From: Hermatobates lingyangjiaoensis | Lineage: Eukaryota > Arthropoda > Insecta > Hemiptera > Hermatobatidae | Length of the DNA: 64,000 nucleotides | Direction: 5' to 3' | NCBI GenBank assembly: GCA_026182355.1 | Contig: JAPFBL010000607.1 | Coordinates: forward strand, 85,511-149,510 | Part shown: one piece after another, positions 44,311 to 55,545 of the stretch | Layout: each line of letters starts with the position of its first letter | Numbering within the stretch: position 1 is the first letter of the stretch | The notes under the pieces: model-generated | Databases searched by the model: none | The model's input: only the letters and a program-made list of their open reading frames with translations | What the model was told of the DNA's origin: nothing | Made by a program: the position numbers and the translations under genes

Positions 44311-44875
44311 TTTAAATTCATTCTTTTGACAAGAATTGAATTTACACAAACATGGAATTTTCATTGTCCATTGCTTGTCGTGTGAAGAGCGTTTTAGAAC
44401 ACCTATCTGGCAGTTTATCAGTGGTACATAATAGGTAACATAATACATAATAGGTAATATCTAGAGATATACCTGACTACGTAGAACCCTATCTTTCATT
44501 CATTCTTCAAAAATAATACAATTTTATAGGAGCCGTAAATAACCCTCTTCACTCCACACAAGTTTACCTGTTGACTGACGGTGCTTACTCGGTAATTACA
44601 TCCAACAAGATGGAAAACAAGAACAGTCGCAGGTTTCCCTGCATGCCACACACAATGACTGCAGTGTGAGTCAGTCCTCCTAGTCATAGAATAAGTAGTA
44701 AATAGAATTTTTTCAACCTATTTACTACTTGAATAACTCTATATTCAACCTCTCTTGTATGTTCAACGCTCCCTTCTGTATATTTGAAACCGCATAAAAG
44801 GCGGCATTTCCTACCGCCCCTTGAACTTCTTTAACGCCCCTAAGGGGGCGGTATGGACCACTTTGAGAAACACTG
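43901..44875. mobile_element. hAT-like element with 8-bp TSD and duplicated left end
   Basis: Termini CAGTGTTTCTCAAA (43901) and its complement ending 44875. TTTTAAAG is present at 43893-43900 and 44876-44883, and again before the inner left end (44126-44133, element copy starting CATTGTTTCTC at 44134). No transposase. Most likely 44134-44875 is the original insertion. Confidence 0.85.
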
Positions 44876-44883
44876 TTTTAAAG

Positions 44884-45690
44884 TAATGCAGTAATAGAAA
44901 CATAAGACATAACAAGACAAATGCCCTTCACAAAAGAAATAGATCTAAAATTGAAATAATTGAAACTCTGCTTGACCTTAAGAAATGTAAACGAATCAAT
45001 TTAATCTTGCAACAGAAATACAAAATTACAAACCATTTTCAGTATAATAAAAGTGCTTATTAAATCAATTACATAAATTACGAAATAAAACCTAGATACA
45101 GAAATAACAACGGCTGAAAATAATCTGCATTGTACACAAACTGAAAATAAAAACTTTACTTCACATTGTTCTAAATATTAAATTTCAGATTTTGTTTGCA
45201 AAATAATATCCTGGGCTAGAGTGTAGTAACATATGATTTTGTTTCAATTTATTTAGGTAAATAATAAAAATTATACTGACTCCGTACAGGGTAATTATCA
45301 TTTATTCTTATAAATCGCCAAGAGTATTTAATAAGATAAGATACTTAAAGAAAGTATTTAATTAGCTTAAATAATATTTAAGTTGTTATAATTACTGATA
45401 TAGAGACATTCAAATGAAGTAGTAAAAAGTAGAAATTCTTAACAAGCTTTCACGGGACCAAGGATTTAGTAACTATTCAAATTTATTCAGGGAATACTGT
45501 TCTATTGTTGAAATGGCTAAAACAACAATCTAAAGTGAATATTGTCGACAAAAAAATCAGATATCAACAGAATAACTTTTAAATACTTAAAAGAGAATAG
45601 ACTCTTTTGAAACACTGTATCACAACTACAGGGTAATAAGTGTTGTGTTTGTATGACTTTCCGTTGAACTTATTGTGCCTTCTCATTTAT
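44884..45690. other. No gene recognised
   Basis: AT-rich; no repeat or frame assigned. Confidence 0.5.
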
Positions 45691-45698
45691 GTCCTACA

Positions 45699-46645
45699 CA
45701 GTGACGTAGCAAAAGAGAAGACTGAAGGGGCGGTTTTGAAGGTGTAAAAATAGAAAAAAGAATGAAATCATGAAAAGCTAACAAAAAAATCTGGAGTGGC
45801 CTACACTCAACTTTACTATAAGTAAACATAATATCATACTTCTTGGTATTAGAATTAGTAGTTTAGGAGAAAAAAAGGTGTACTATGAAAACATGTTTTG
45901 GCAAAAAAAAGTGACTTTCCCATTATGCATAATTGCTTCCACACAATAGGGCTCATCTACAATATGAGGCCCATTTTTTTTTGTAAAATATCAATTTGAT
46001 ACATCAATGATTCTGAACCGTAGCGTGGCCACAAACTTTGGATACATACTCTCACATCGATAAAACTTCATAAAACGACTTATGGACCTCAAAACATGTA
46101 ATTCCAGTCAAAATCTCGAGATCGATTTTTTTCACGAATCACCTATACTCTACTTAGTAGTATAGCAAAAATCTGAAATATTATACCAAAAGGAGTTTTA
46201 AAAAGGTCGTAATTTTTTTTATGTTTTATGTATACTCGTATAATTTTTAATAAATATATTTTAAATTTTACAAAAAACTATTTGTTTAAAGTGATTGAAA
46301 CTTTATTATATTTGTTTGCGTCAACAGTTAATTTAATTTAACATTTTTTTTTTATGATTTGAATTCTACATTTTTATTTCGAAAAATCTTTGTTTTTCTT
46401 TGATGACGACTATATATCTATACGAGTACTGTAATAAGATGAAAGTCTGGGACTAATAACAGCCGGCTAAAATTAGATCCTTGATTGTAATTTGATTAAA
46501 ATTAATATTTTGAGGACTTTCTGAAATTTTGAAGGTTAACGGATTATCAACAGCCAGCTGTGTGTTGGGGGGAGGGGGGAGGGGGATTTTACGACCGCCC
46601 GCCAGTGGCATAGCAACCAAATTATCAATGGTTGCTATGCCACTG
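45699..46645. mobile_element. Element X, copy 2, with nested T fragment
   Basis: Left end CAGTGACGTAGCAA; right end ...TTGCTATGCCACTG. Flanking octamers GTCCTACA and GTCATACG agree at 6 of 8. About 386 bp of T-family sequence (45786-46172) is inserted. The right terminus is a perfect 16-bp hairpin (46603-46618 with 46630-46645). Confidence 0.65.
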
Positions 46646-46792
46646 GTCATACGTAAAGTTTTCATAGAGGGAAAAGCTAGCTACGATTATACGACTAAAG
46701 GAGAATGCTAAAGGTAGTATCTTCTAGTGGTGGTATAAAAACTAACATTCTTCTAAAGTCCGTTTTTAACCAACCCTTTATACCTTATGCTA

Positions 46793-47002
46793 AAAAGATT
46801 TCACATAAACACGTGAAATAACAATCAATGATCAAACCACAATAAGAAATGGGAAAACAAGACGAAGATCTTTCAACCGTAACAAGCGGTCTTGGTCAGA
46901 GTCAAAAACTCAACTGACTAAAACATAACCATCAGTTGGGTTTTTGACTCTGATGAAGACCGCTTGTTACGGTTGAAAGATCTTAGTCTTGTTTTCCCAC
47001 AC
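46793..47002. mobile_element. Foldback element, family A, copy 9
   Basis: Left arm from AAAAAGATTTCACATAAACA, right arm to TTTTCCCA. Cores 46861-46903 (minus, damaged: TTCGTC) and 46946-46988 (plus, CTGATGA, intact AGATCT). Confidence 0.85.
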
Positions 47003-47397
47003 CTTATGCTAATAAAGAGAGTTAAAAAAAAGGAAATCTGATGCCATGACTGTCATTTATGAAGCCATAAAATAATATTTTTCCTTGTATTCTAAACTTT
47101 GAAAAGTAATAATAATTAACTTAGCAGATTGTTGTTTAACAGACTGTTAAACATCTTTTTCTATATCAATTTTAAAACTTGATATAACAGTGATCATGTT
47201 TGGGGAAAATATCCAACACATAGCAGTGACGATAGATATTCACTGACAACTTTATGATAAAAGAGAGAGGTACAGATACCTCCTCAAAACATGTCCAGTC
47301 ATTGCCGATTACAAAAGATTGCCGAATCATGCAGCATGAATCATACTGGTCTGTAAGGAAGCTAATGACAGAAACCTACTCCTCCTTGTATAGTGTA

Positions 47398-47470
47398 TAG
47401 AAAAATCTGGAGTGGCCTACACTCAACTTTACTATAAGAAAACTTAATATCAACCTTCTTGGATATATAA
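47398..47470 (-). mobile_element. T-family end fragment
   Basis: AAAAATCTGGAGTGGCCTAC then ACTCAACTTTACTATAAG. Confidence 0.75.
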
Positions 47471-47586
47471 CATATAATGTCCTTTTTAGGTATATGTGTA
47501 AATGGGAGTTGTTTAATAGTCTTTCATTCCTGTAGGGAGTACACATAGTGATTGACTTACTTATATATATATATATATAAATATAT

Positions 47587-47712
47587 ATTGTTAAATAACG
47601 CCCCATATTTGGCTTTCATCTGTTTCTTACACAATTTCTCAAGTTTCCGGAATTCCTTCCTCGTCTCTTCATTAAAACTATAAAGCTTATCACCAATATT
47701 GCTAGTCGACAT
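47587..47712 (-). pseudogene. PLE-like N-terminal peptide, family K
   Basis: ATG at 47712-47710 lies inside the ribozyme stem III palindrome ACATGT. Forty-two open codons: MSTSNIGDKLYSFNEETRK, EFRKLEKLCKKQMKAK, YGALFNN, then TA-repeat codons. Similar at the protein level to 56330-56449 (MSTIGDVLYCVDEITRV...) although the DNA differs at many third positions, which suggests former selection on the protein. Confidence 0.55.
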
Positions 47713-47743
47713 GTTTCGAATGTACCACATTCATCATCAGGAC
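47705..47743 (-). ncRNA. Hammerhead-like core, family K
   Basis: Stem I GTC/GAC, CTGATGA, T, stem II GAATG/CATTC with loop TGGTA, GAA, ACATGT, C. All core positions fit. Confidence 0.6.
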
Positions 47744-48119
47744 AATAATGAGAATAATAGTAGGATTGTTGGTTTATATATATAGAGGTGGATTCTATTG
47801 GAATGTTCACAGAACATCGCCCTGGGTCACGGGGCATTATGGGGGATTAAGGCAGGGTGGTTGGACTCACCTACTACCTGGCTAATCTGGTTTGGCCTGT
47901 TAGAAAATAATTTTAAAATTTGACAATTTGAACTTATTAAGTTGGATATTTATGGCTGGCTGCTTTTCTTTAATTAATAATGCTTCCAATATTTGTAATT
48001 TAACATGGTTTCTTTCTTTAGCGATACAATGATACAAGCCAAATATGGGGCGTTATTTAACAATATATGTTTAAATGAAGGACTGCTTCCAACTTTTACA
48101 AATATAAATATATATTATA

Positions 48120-48374
48120 TACTTTTTTTCGTTGGAAATACGATCCAAAACGGACAAATATAGTTCAATATAAACAAAGAAACATAGAGAAATCAGAAGA
48201 ACACACTTACAGTCTCTAATTTTCGGTTTGAACCGTCTTCAGGAGAGATAAGAGAGGGAAACCAAGCGCACTGGATCAGAGACGGTTGGAGACCCAACCG
48301 TCTCTGATCCAGTGCGCTTGGTTTCCCTCTCTTATCTCTCCTGAAGACGGTTCAAACCGAAAAATTAGAGACTG

Positions 48375-48376
<2 letters not shown>
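48120..48376. mobile_element. Foldback element, family C, copy 3
   Basis: Left arm from (TA)n through TTCGTTGGAAATACGATCC; inner palindrome AACCGTCTCTGATCCAGTGC. Cores 48213-48247 (minus, intact, AATT then A) and 48337-48372 (plus, one extra A after GAA). Right arm truncated at (TA)n. Confidence 0.85.
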
Positions 48377-48416
<40 letters not shown>

Positions 48417-48520
48417 TTATATATTATATTTATATTTATATATTATATAAATTATATAAATATATTTATATATATAATATATAAATATATATATATATAT
48501 TATATATATATATATATCAA
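48377..48520. repeat. Long TA/TATT-rich tract
   Basis: Almost only A and T with several phase changes. Confidence 0.95.
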
Positions 48521-48521
48521 A

Positions 48522-48915
48522 ACAATAGTTTATCGGGACTCGGTCAGTTCTTCAGGTTCAAATTAAACTCTCATTGCCAACGTTTCAGTCTTTATTTAAA
48601 CCTTTTTCATAGGCAGAAGTATAAATTTTGAAACAGAAAAACTAAGTATTACATTACAAATTATTTTTCTTTGTAAAATAATTTGTAGTGTAAAAGTGTC
48701 ATGTGTTCATTCAGACTACAGTTGTTGTTAAAATCCACATACTATTTTTCTTTGTAAAATAATTTGTAAAGTAATACTTAGCCTATGAAAAAGGTTTTAA
48801 ATAAAGACCGAAACGTTGGCAATGAGAGTTTAATTTGAACCTGAAGAACTGACAGAGTCCCGATAAACTATAGTTTTATTTCTATTCCAGCGTCGATATT
48901 TTTATCAATATTTAT
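48522..48915. mobile_element. Foldback element, family F, copy 1
   Basis: Arms 48522-48640 and about 48770-48915; inner part contains a smaller repeat TTTTTCTTTGTAAAATAATTTG. Degenerate cores 48575-48615 (minus) and 48780-48822 (plus). Related to family E (same TGCC/GGCA stem I and ACGT). Confidence 0.8.
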
Positions 48916-48937
48916 ATATATATATTTATATATATAT

Positions 48938-49245
48938 TCAGGTAACTCACCACAAATTAAAGAAGATAGTCGCTCTAAGGCCTTTCGCTTTCACGTCGTC
49001 AGAGAGCAAGTGAATACAAGTTGTAAGCAGGTTATGAATTTTGATTTAAAGAAGGACTAAGATTGTAAAATAAAAATACTGTCAATGATGCCAATCTTAC
49101 TCCTTCTTTAAATCAAAATTCATATTTCTGCTTACAACTTGTATTCACTTGCTCTCTGACGACGTGAAAGCGAAAGTCCTTAGAGCGACTATCTTCTTTA
49201 ATTTGTGGTGAGTTACCTGAATATTTATATCACGTGTTATTGTGG
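48938..49245. mobile_element. Foldback element, family I
   Basis: Arms 48938-49060 and 49095-49222 mirror each other. The plus core carries AGTCCT, the minus core AGGCCT. Right outer tail ends at (TA)n 49255. Confidence 0.85.
48970..49009 (-). ncRNA. Hammerhead-like core, family I
   Basis: Longest stem I in the window, TTGCTCT/AGAGCGA (7 pairs including one G-U), CTGACGA, C, short stem II GT/GC closed by GAAA, GAA, AGGCCT, T. The mirror core is at 49149-49188. Confidence 0.55.
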
Positions 49246-49309
49246 AAATTTTCTATATATATATATGTCTATTTTTGTATATCACACCACTGATGCATAT
49301 ATCAGTAGT

Positions 49310-50290
49310 ATAACTACAGCAGTCACAACATTTTATGTTATTTATTTATTTATCTAAAGCGAATGTTTAGATTTCCTGTTACGCAATAATCTCTTATACG
49401 AGAACATGGCTTTTGTTCCAATAGCCAGTGGATCTCTTACATAGTTTACCTGACCTACTTCTATATTGAAAACATAAGAGAAAGTTTTCCATTTAAAACT
49501 TGAAAATATTTCTATTTTATCTGAAAAATGTCAGAAACATGTAAGAAAAAAAATGACTTTTTAAGATAAGTTTTAATTTAAGATGTAGGATAATTTCATA
49601 TATTATTTTTTAATTTTGAACTATGTTTTATATTTTTGGTCTTTTATAAAATTATTATACTGGGAATTTTACGGCAGGCTACTGTTTTTTAAATAAATCA
49701 CTATACTTTCCCTTTGTCAAAGATTCAATTTACTCTAAGCGATTCTTTTCCTGCGTGCTATACTCTGTTATAAGTTTGCCATAACTGTATACTGAGAAAA
49801 ATATATTAGTTATTAGCCAATTTGAATACTCACATCAAATACAAGCCGGCTTTTCAGTAAAATTTAATACTTTTATACCTGAAAGCTTGAATTTTTGAAA
49901 AAAATAGACATCAACTTTTAGACAAGAATAGTAAAAAAAACTAGATATTGTCAATATAATAGGAAAGAGTCCATTCCTCACACTTAAATATTACCCAAAG
50001 TTAGTATGATTCATAAAAAAAATGTTTACATTATATTAAGTTTTTGTTCAAGGGTGCGACATATAAATTGATTAGAGCATTTTGTGAGACAAATCCATCA
50101 TACCATGGAAAGGATCAGAAATTATATGTTTGATTGGCGTTAATTTTTTACATATGAGAATTTTATTCTTTTGCATGATATTAATTATTAAATTATTTAA
50201 AAAAAATTTCATTAAACATCTTAAAATCAAATTTATTTCAGTGGATTCACTCAGAAAATTTCCTAGTCAATGTAAATTATGTAAATTAAT
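49310..50290 (-). mobile_element. T-family element, copy without Helitron
   Basis: Aligns with 11560-13370 minus the Helitron; the empty Helitron site is near 49829. Ends in the GTGGATTCACTC segment shared by the family. Confidence 0.7.
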
Positions 50291-50879
50291 GTAAACAAAT
50301 ACGCAATCAGTGTAACCAACTACCAACCAGTCTCACCAACTACTAATAAATTAAGTTCTAAATTACTTTTCACTCAAGTCATTCATTGTTAAACAGGATT
50401 GAATTACGAACAATATAACTTTCAATACTTGTGATACATTCAATATATTTAAAACTTCGATCGGTCGGCGGACGCTTTTACGTCTCTCCACAGCTGTGTT
50501 TTTTCTTCCTTTTCTACTTCTACTTTCCTGAAGATGGCAAAGAACGTGATATTACTAAAGTTTAAATTAAATAAACTTTAAAAATTTATTTAATGTGCCT
50601 TACTCAAATCAACAACACCTACGAAACACCAAACACTATTTATTTACTGATAAATGTAATTATTTCATTATAATTTAAAATACTCTTAAAATCAAGAATA
50701 TTGCATCGCTTATGAGATATAGTAAATTCTCCGCTTCTGAAAACACACACTTCTCCCATCGATACCATAAAACCAGAACTGGTATAAAAAAAATTGTATA
50801 AAACCAGACCTTATTCCATAATACTATATTCATATTCCAAAATTTAATAATGAATCTAAATTTCATATTATATTTTGTT

Positions 50880-51455
50880 GAACTGTGCAAAATATAGACT
50901 GATTAGAGCATTTTGATAGTCAAATCCATAATATCATGGAAAGAATCAAAAATGTATGATCGATCATTGGCACTGATTTTTTACATGCAGTAATTTAATT
51001 CTATTACAGATCATATTAAGTTACTAAATTATTTGAACATTTTTCATTAAAATTCTTTATACATCAATTTATTTCAGAGAATTCAATCAATTAATTTCTA
51101 AGTCAATTTAAACAATGTAAATCAATGTAAACAAATACAAGTGTAGCAAGAAAACCATTAGTGCAGGATCAATATTGAGTTTTTATAGCTTTATTCGAAT
51201 TTGCTGTGATTGAAATTTCAAAAATTTTTTGTATAAACTGTTAATTTTCTTTCCAATTTTTTGAGAAAATTTCATCTTTTTTTTAATGAGCCGTTTAGCA
51301 ATAAAAAAATTATTTTGAAAACAGAAAATGTATTGTTATGCCCCTTTGGAGAATGTAATTTGGAAAACAGATATCTCACCTTATTCTCCACAGTGAAGTT
51401 CTATTTCTAGATATGGCTTGTATTGCTCTTACAAGCTTTCAGATTGAATTATAAG
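50880..51455 (-). mobile_element. T-family element, partial copy
   Basis: Matches the middle of the family (AGCATTTTG ... TTTATTTCAG ... GAGCCGTTTAGC ... GCTTGTATTGCTCT). A SINE abuts at 51459. Confidence 0.7.
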
Positions 51456-51458
51456 CCT

Positions 51459-51781
51459 TAGGTTAGGTTAGGTTACAGTGGCAGTTCCACAAGGGAACAC
51501 ACGTAGGCCAAGCATTGGCCCTTTGTGATACCACACAATGAAGATTGATTCTACAGTGATAGGGTCCTTAATTTTGCCTAACTCAAATGTATTTAGAATA
51601 GGAATATTTATCGAGTACCTGACATCGTACAGGCTCGGGACCGACGGTTTAACGTTCTTATCCGAGGGATGACGTGGTCAGATTTATTCACCTCCCGCGT
51701 GAATAAATCGAGGGCCAGGTGAGGATTGAACCCCGGTCCTGTCAGTTCAGAGGCGAGCACGTAACCACTGAGCTAGCCACC
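51459..51781 (-). mobile_element. tRNA-derived SINE, copy 6 (full length)
   Basis: On the minus strand: GGTGGCTAGCTCAGTGGTTA (A box), GGGGTTCAATCCTC (B box), a body with CATCGTACAGG-type and TGTGGTATCACAAAG motifs, and tail GTAACCTAACCTAACCTAAG. About 323 bp; the tail has three AACCT units. Confidence 0.9.
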
Positions 51782-52510
51782 TTATTGCATTCACCACATT
51801 ATTGCATTCACTAGGAGACAGCATATATTCTTTGAGATTTACCACAAATAGTTGATATGCACAGTAGATTGAATTCACTAGGATAACAGCATATATTCTT
51901 TGAGATTACCAAAATGTTGATATGCACACATTATTGCATTCACTAGGAGACAGCATATATTCTTTGAGATTACCAAAATGTTGATATGCAACATAATTGA
52001 ATTCACTAGGAAACAGCATATATTCTTTGAGATTACCAAAATGTTGATATGCAACATTATTGCATTCACTAGGAGACAGCATATATTCTCTGAGATTACC
52101 AAAATGTTGATATGCAACATAATTGAATTCACTAGGAAACAGCATATATCTTTGAGATTACCAAAATGTTGATATGCAACATTATTGCATTCACTAGGAG
52201 ACAGCATATATTCTCTGAGATTACCAAAATGTTGATATGCAACATTAGTTCATCTACCTACAAATATCACACACTCCTTTAGATTTCCAAAACATTGTCA
52301 TTGACACAAATACTAGTTCATCTAGTAGGAGATATTACATACCGTTTATACCAAAATATTTGTATGTTCATATACCAGGACACATCATACACTTCAGCTT
52401 ACTAACATTTTGGCATGTGACATAATATCATCCAGCCGGAGACACCGTGTTTTCCTTTAGATTACCAAAGCCCTGACATGAAACATTACTGCATTTACCA
52501 GGAGATATCT
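51782..52510. repeat. 63-bp minisatellite in alternating A/B units
   Basis: Unit anchors (CACTAGG) at 51809, 51876, 51941, 52004, 52067, 52130 and 52192. Two unit types alternate: A = ATTGCATTCACTAGGAGACA, B = ATTGAATTCACTAGGAAACA, in the order A B A B A B A. Beyond 52255 units become progressively diverged to about 52510. Open frames across it are repeat by-products. Confidence 0.9.
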
Positions 52511-53598
52511 GCGGTAGATTGTTGTCCAGTCACTGTAATATTGTTCAGTACATCTTCTAAACAAGGAAGCCTCCTCCTCCGGCAAAGTAAGTCAAGGACT
52601 TACAATCCATAACTGGTTCTTATTATACAATAAACTTCTATCTTTATTAATTTTTTTTTTAGATTTTTTTTATTTTCTTTATATTTAAAGGCAATTGGGC
52701 CATAAATCTCTTCCCACTGATAACTTGGAATCAATATAATCAGCTATCAGTTTTTGGATAGAGATGATTAATCGCCTTATTATACGCCTAATTCATTATC
52801 AGTTGTTTTAAAAACTCCCACGTGATTTATGTATTTCCTGATAGGAATTTCCTTTCTAGACAAATCTGATTCAGGACTAGAGACAAGTGAGAATTCATCA
52901 ACTCAGAGATTAGAATCAATGTTTCTAACACTTGTAACAGTACTGCAGCAGGCCTGTCAAATTAATATTTCAAAAATCAATTTTTAAATTTTAAATTTTT
53001 TTAAACTACTTGAATTCTGAAAATAATTTTATTTCAAATTAAAAAAAACATTTTAATTTTAAACAATACAATAATATGCACTGCAGTGAATTATTAAAAT
53101 TTCTCTAACAAATAATAAACATATTTTAAAAATAAAAAAAAATAATTTTTTAAAAGAACCTGCTGATCTTTTAAAGAGTTATTTTTAAATGTAAAAAGTT
53201 TGTTTGTTTTTTATTGTATTTCAATTATAGAATTTTATAATACGTCTACAACATAATCACATTAAAATAAATTATGTAATAAATAATGAATCATTAGTTG
53301 TGCAATCCGTAATTGTGTGGTCATTTGTGTGGAGACTTTTGTTGGTTTATCCATTTTACTTCAGAATAAATAATGATTAATATATTATCTTGACATAGCA
53401 CAAAAGTAATAATTAAGCATAATTAGAGACAAATTAAAAAGAAGCAATTAAGGGTTTGCATCGGATAGAATAGTCAATGGGCTGCAAATAATTATCGGTG
53501 CTCCATTGTTTTTATGTGCAATAAAAAGTTCAATTCAGTCACTACTGGTCAGGCTTCGAACATATTCCTTACAGTTTAAGGATTACCATAGGGTTCTT
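52511..53598. other. No gene; family J remnant at 53298-53360
   Basis: AT-rich. TGTGCAATCCGTAATTGTGT and GGAGACTTTTGTTGGTTTAT are the outer end of family J without its core. Confidence 0.5.
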
Positions 53599-54112
53599 AT
53601 CAATTCGGTCACCCGAAGAGGGCAATGCCCGTTAACCCGGGATCAGGGCTTTCAATAATAGCCCTTTTGACCCGTAAGGGTCTCATTATGGGGAGTCTAT
53701 AGTACCATAGTGAACGACTCATATAGAGATTGCAAATTCTCTGTTGACTAAATGCCACCTGGTCCGTGTTATCAATTTGGTCGCCCGAAGAGGGCAATGC
53801 CCGTAAACCCGGGATCAGGGCTTTCAATAATAGTCCTTTTGACCCGTAAGGGTCTCATTATGGGGAGTCTATAGTACCATAGTGAACGACTCATAGAAAG
53901 ATTGCAAATTCTCTGTTGACTAAATACCACCTGGTCCGTGTTATCAATTCGGTCACCCGAAGAGGGCAATAACCGTTACCCGGGATTAATTGATAGTTAA
54001 TCTGACACATCAGGCCGTCATTACGGGGAGCCTTTAGTGACATAGAGGACGACTCATAAAGAGATTTCAAATCTCTCGTTGGCTAAACGCCACCTGGTCC
54101 GTGTCACCAAGT
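53599..54112. repeat. 172-bp tandem monomers, three units
   Basis: CAATTCGGTCACCCGAAGAG recurs at 53601, 53773 and 53945. Units 1 and 2 are about 97% alike; unit 3 is diverged. Far more GC-rich than its surroundings, with internal inverted motifs GACCCGTAAGGGTC. May be a monomeric promoter array of a LINE 5' end. Confidence 0.85.
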
Positions 54113-54565
54113 GTTAGAGAGACTTTAAGGTCTCTATATTCGTAATATAAAACGGTTCAAGAGAGAGGTGGTATCTAATCGTCCCCGTCAAAAGCCAAAG
54201 CGTCTATAAAGCAAGTAGCAGTTGAACAGTCAATTCAGCTGAGTTCATGGCCTGTTCCCACTGGTAGGGGTTTGGGGTCTCTAGCTCCTCGGTATACTAA
54301 GCAGGCAACCTTCCGAAAAGTAACTGCTTCTCACACATCAACCACAATGGTCTACCCGACTTGGGTGAGAACCAACAGCCACTACGAGTCTGACCTCAGA
54401 GGCGGGATGGAGAGAGAACCCCTCCATGGGCTCCCCCTACCCGTGGTACCGACTTATTTTAAGAGTTTCGAATGAAACTCCGGACCAAAGGTCTTACTGA
54501 ACCTGTTCAACTACAGGTAAGGCCAGTGGACTCCTTTGCCCCTGGTTCAGAGAACTTGTGGACAT
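54113..54565. other. GC-richer block downstream of the 172-bp monomers
   Basis: Non-repetitive, composition like the monomers. A 67-codon plus frame starts at 54272 but resembles nothing I know. Possibly the rest of a LINE 5' UTR, truncated at 54565. Confidence 0.3.
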
Positions 54566-54584
54566 ATGTATATTATAACAGATT

Positions 54585-54858
54585 CAATAATATATCGACC
54601 GTTTGATAGAATAGGTGTGTTCTCTAATCGGGGTACCGTCAATATTCCAGGATAAAAAATCAAACTTTCGTTGCCAACGTTTCGGTTTTATTTAAAACTT
54701 TTTTCATAGGCAGAAGTAAAAATTTTTTAACTAAGAAAATGAAATTTACATTATTTAAAGGAACAACAATGTTAACCGGACAAAACCTTCGACTAGACTG
54801 GGTTTAGTCGAAGGTTTCGTCTAGTCGAAGGTTTTGTCCAGTTAACATTGTTGTTCCT
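54585..54858. mobile_element. Foldback element, family E, copy 6
   Basis: Full left arm (54585-54798) with degenerate core 54672-54712; the right arm lasts only about 42 bp before (TA)n. Confidence 0.8.
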
Positions 54859-54871
54859 TTATATATATATA

Positions 54872-55160
54872 TATATGAATTAAATGCAACAATAAACAAA
54901 TTTATATTAATTAAAATGCTTTAAGGCCTTTCGTTACAACATCATCAGAGAACTAAATGAAACAAACAAAAAATATGATTTCTTTGTTGTTTCATTCAAC
55001 AAACAAATTTTTTGTTTGTTTCATTTAGCTGTCTGATGATGTTGTAACAAAAGGCCTTAGAGCATTTTAATTAATATATATTTGTTTATTGTGGTATTTA
55101 ATTCATATATTATATCAAGGGTTATTGCTGTTATATTTATTAATTTATATATATATATAT
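54872..55160. mobile_element. Foldback element, family H, copy 2
   Basis: Arms 54872-54990 and 55005-55140 around AACAAAG-type spacer repeats. The right arm extends to (TA)n with the peptide VVFNSYIISRVIAVIFIN. Confidence 0.8.
54916..54953 (-). ncRNA. Hammerhead-like core, family H
   Basis: CTGATGA, T, stem II GTT/AAC, GAA, AGGCCT, T. Stem I GTTCT pairs with AAAGC here and better with AGAGC in the other arm. The plus copy (55031-55063) has AAA for GAA. Confidence 0.55.
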
Positions 55161-55167
55161 ATACATG

Positions 55168-55500
55168 AATCAATGATTAAACCACAATAAGAAATGGGAA
55201 ATAACTTGGGTTTGATCATTGATCGTTATTTCACGTGTATATGTGAAATCTTTTTATTTATATACAAAACTAAAATTTATCGGGACTCGGTCAGTTCTTC
55301 AGGTTCAAATTAAACTCTCATTGCCAACGTTTCGGCTTTTATTTAAAACTTTTTTCATAGGTCTACAAAAACAGAGGAAATATTTGTTTGAAATAAAAGC
55401 CGAAACGTTGGCAATGAGAGTTTAATTTGAACCTGAAGAACTGACCGAGTCCCGATAAATTTTAGTTTTGTTTCTATTCAACGGTCAATACTTTTATCAA
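55168..55500. mobile_element. Short family A foldback followed by family F foldback, copy 2
   Basis: 55168-55260 joins the two outer ends of family A without a core (TCAATGATTAAACCACAAT ... TTGATCATTGATCGTTATT). 55262-55500 is a family F hairpin with the minus core 55321-55362 and only the 3' half of the plus core. Confidence 0.75.
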
Positions 55501-55545
55501 TATTTATATTTATGTATATACGTGTATATATATATATATATATAT

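Larger units (their letters stand above)
47580..48115. mobile_element. Foldback element, family K, copy 1
   Basis: The left side (minus) runs from a hammerhead-like core at 47705-47743 through N-terminal coding to (TA)n at 47575. The right side (plus, 48018-48115) restarts at the same peptide (AKYGALFNN) and extends it with ICLNEGLLPTFTN. Loop of about 270 bp. Confidence 0.7.

Noticed and set aside
50521..50580. TCCTGAAGATGGCAAAGAACG as a core
   Set aside because: Lacks GAAA and a stem II; only the CTGAAGA string matches.
51878..52207. Open frames of about 100 codons in the 63-bp minisatellite
   Set aside because: Unit length is a multiple of three, so frames persist by repetition; no family.
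53609..53969. Minus-strand frames in the 172-bp monomers
   Set aside because: Near-identical because the monomers are; no start context or known domain.
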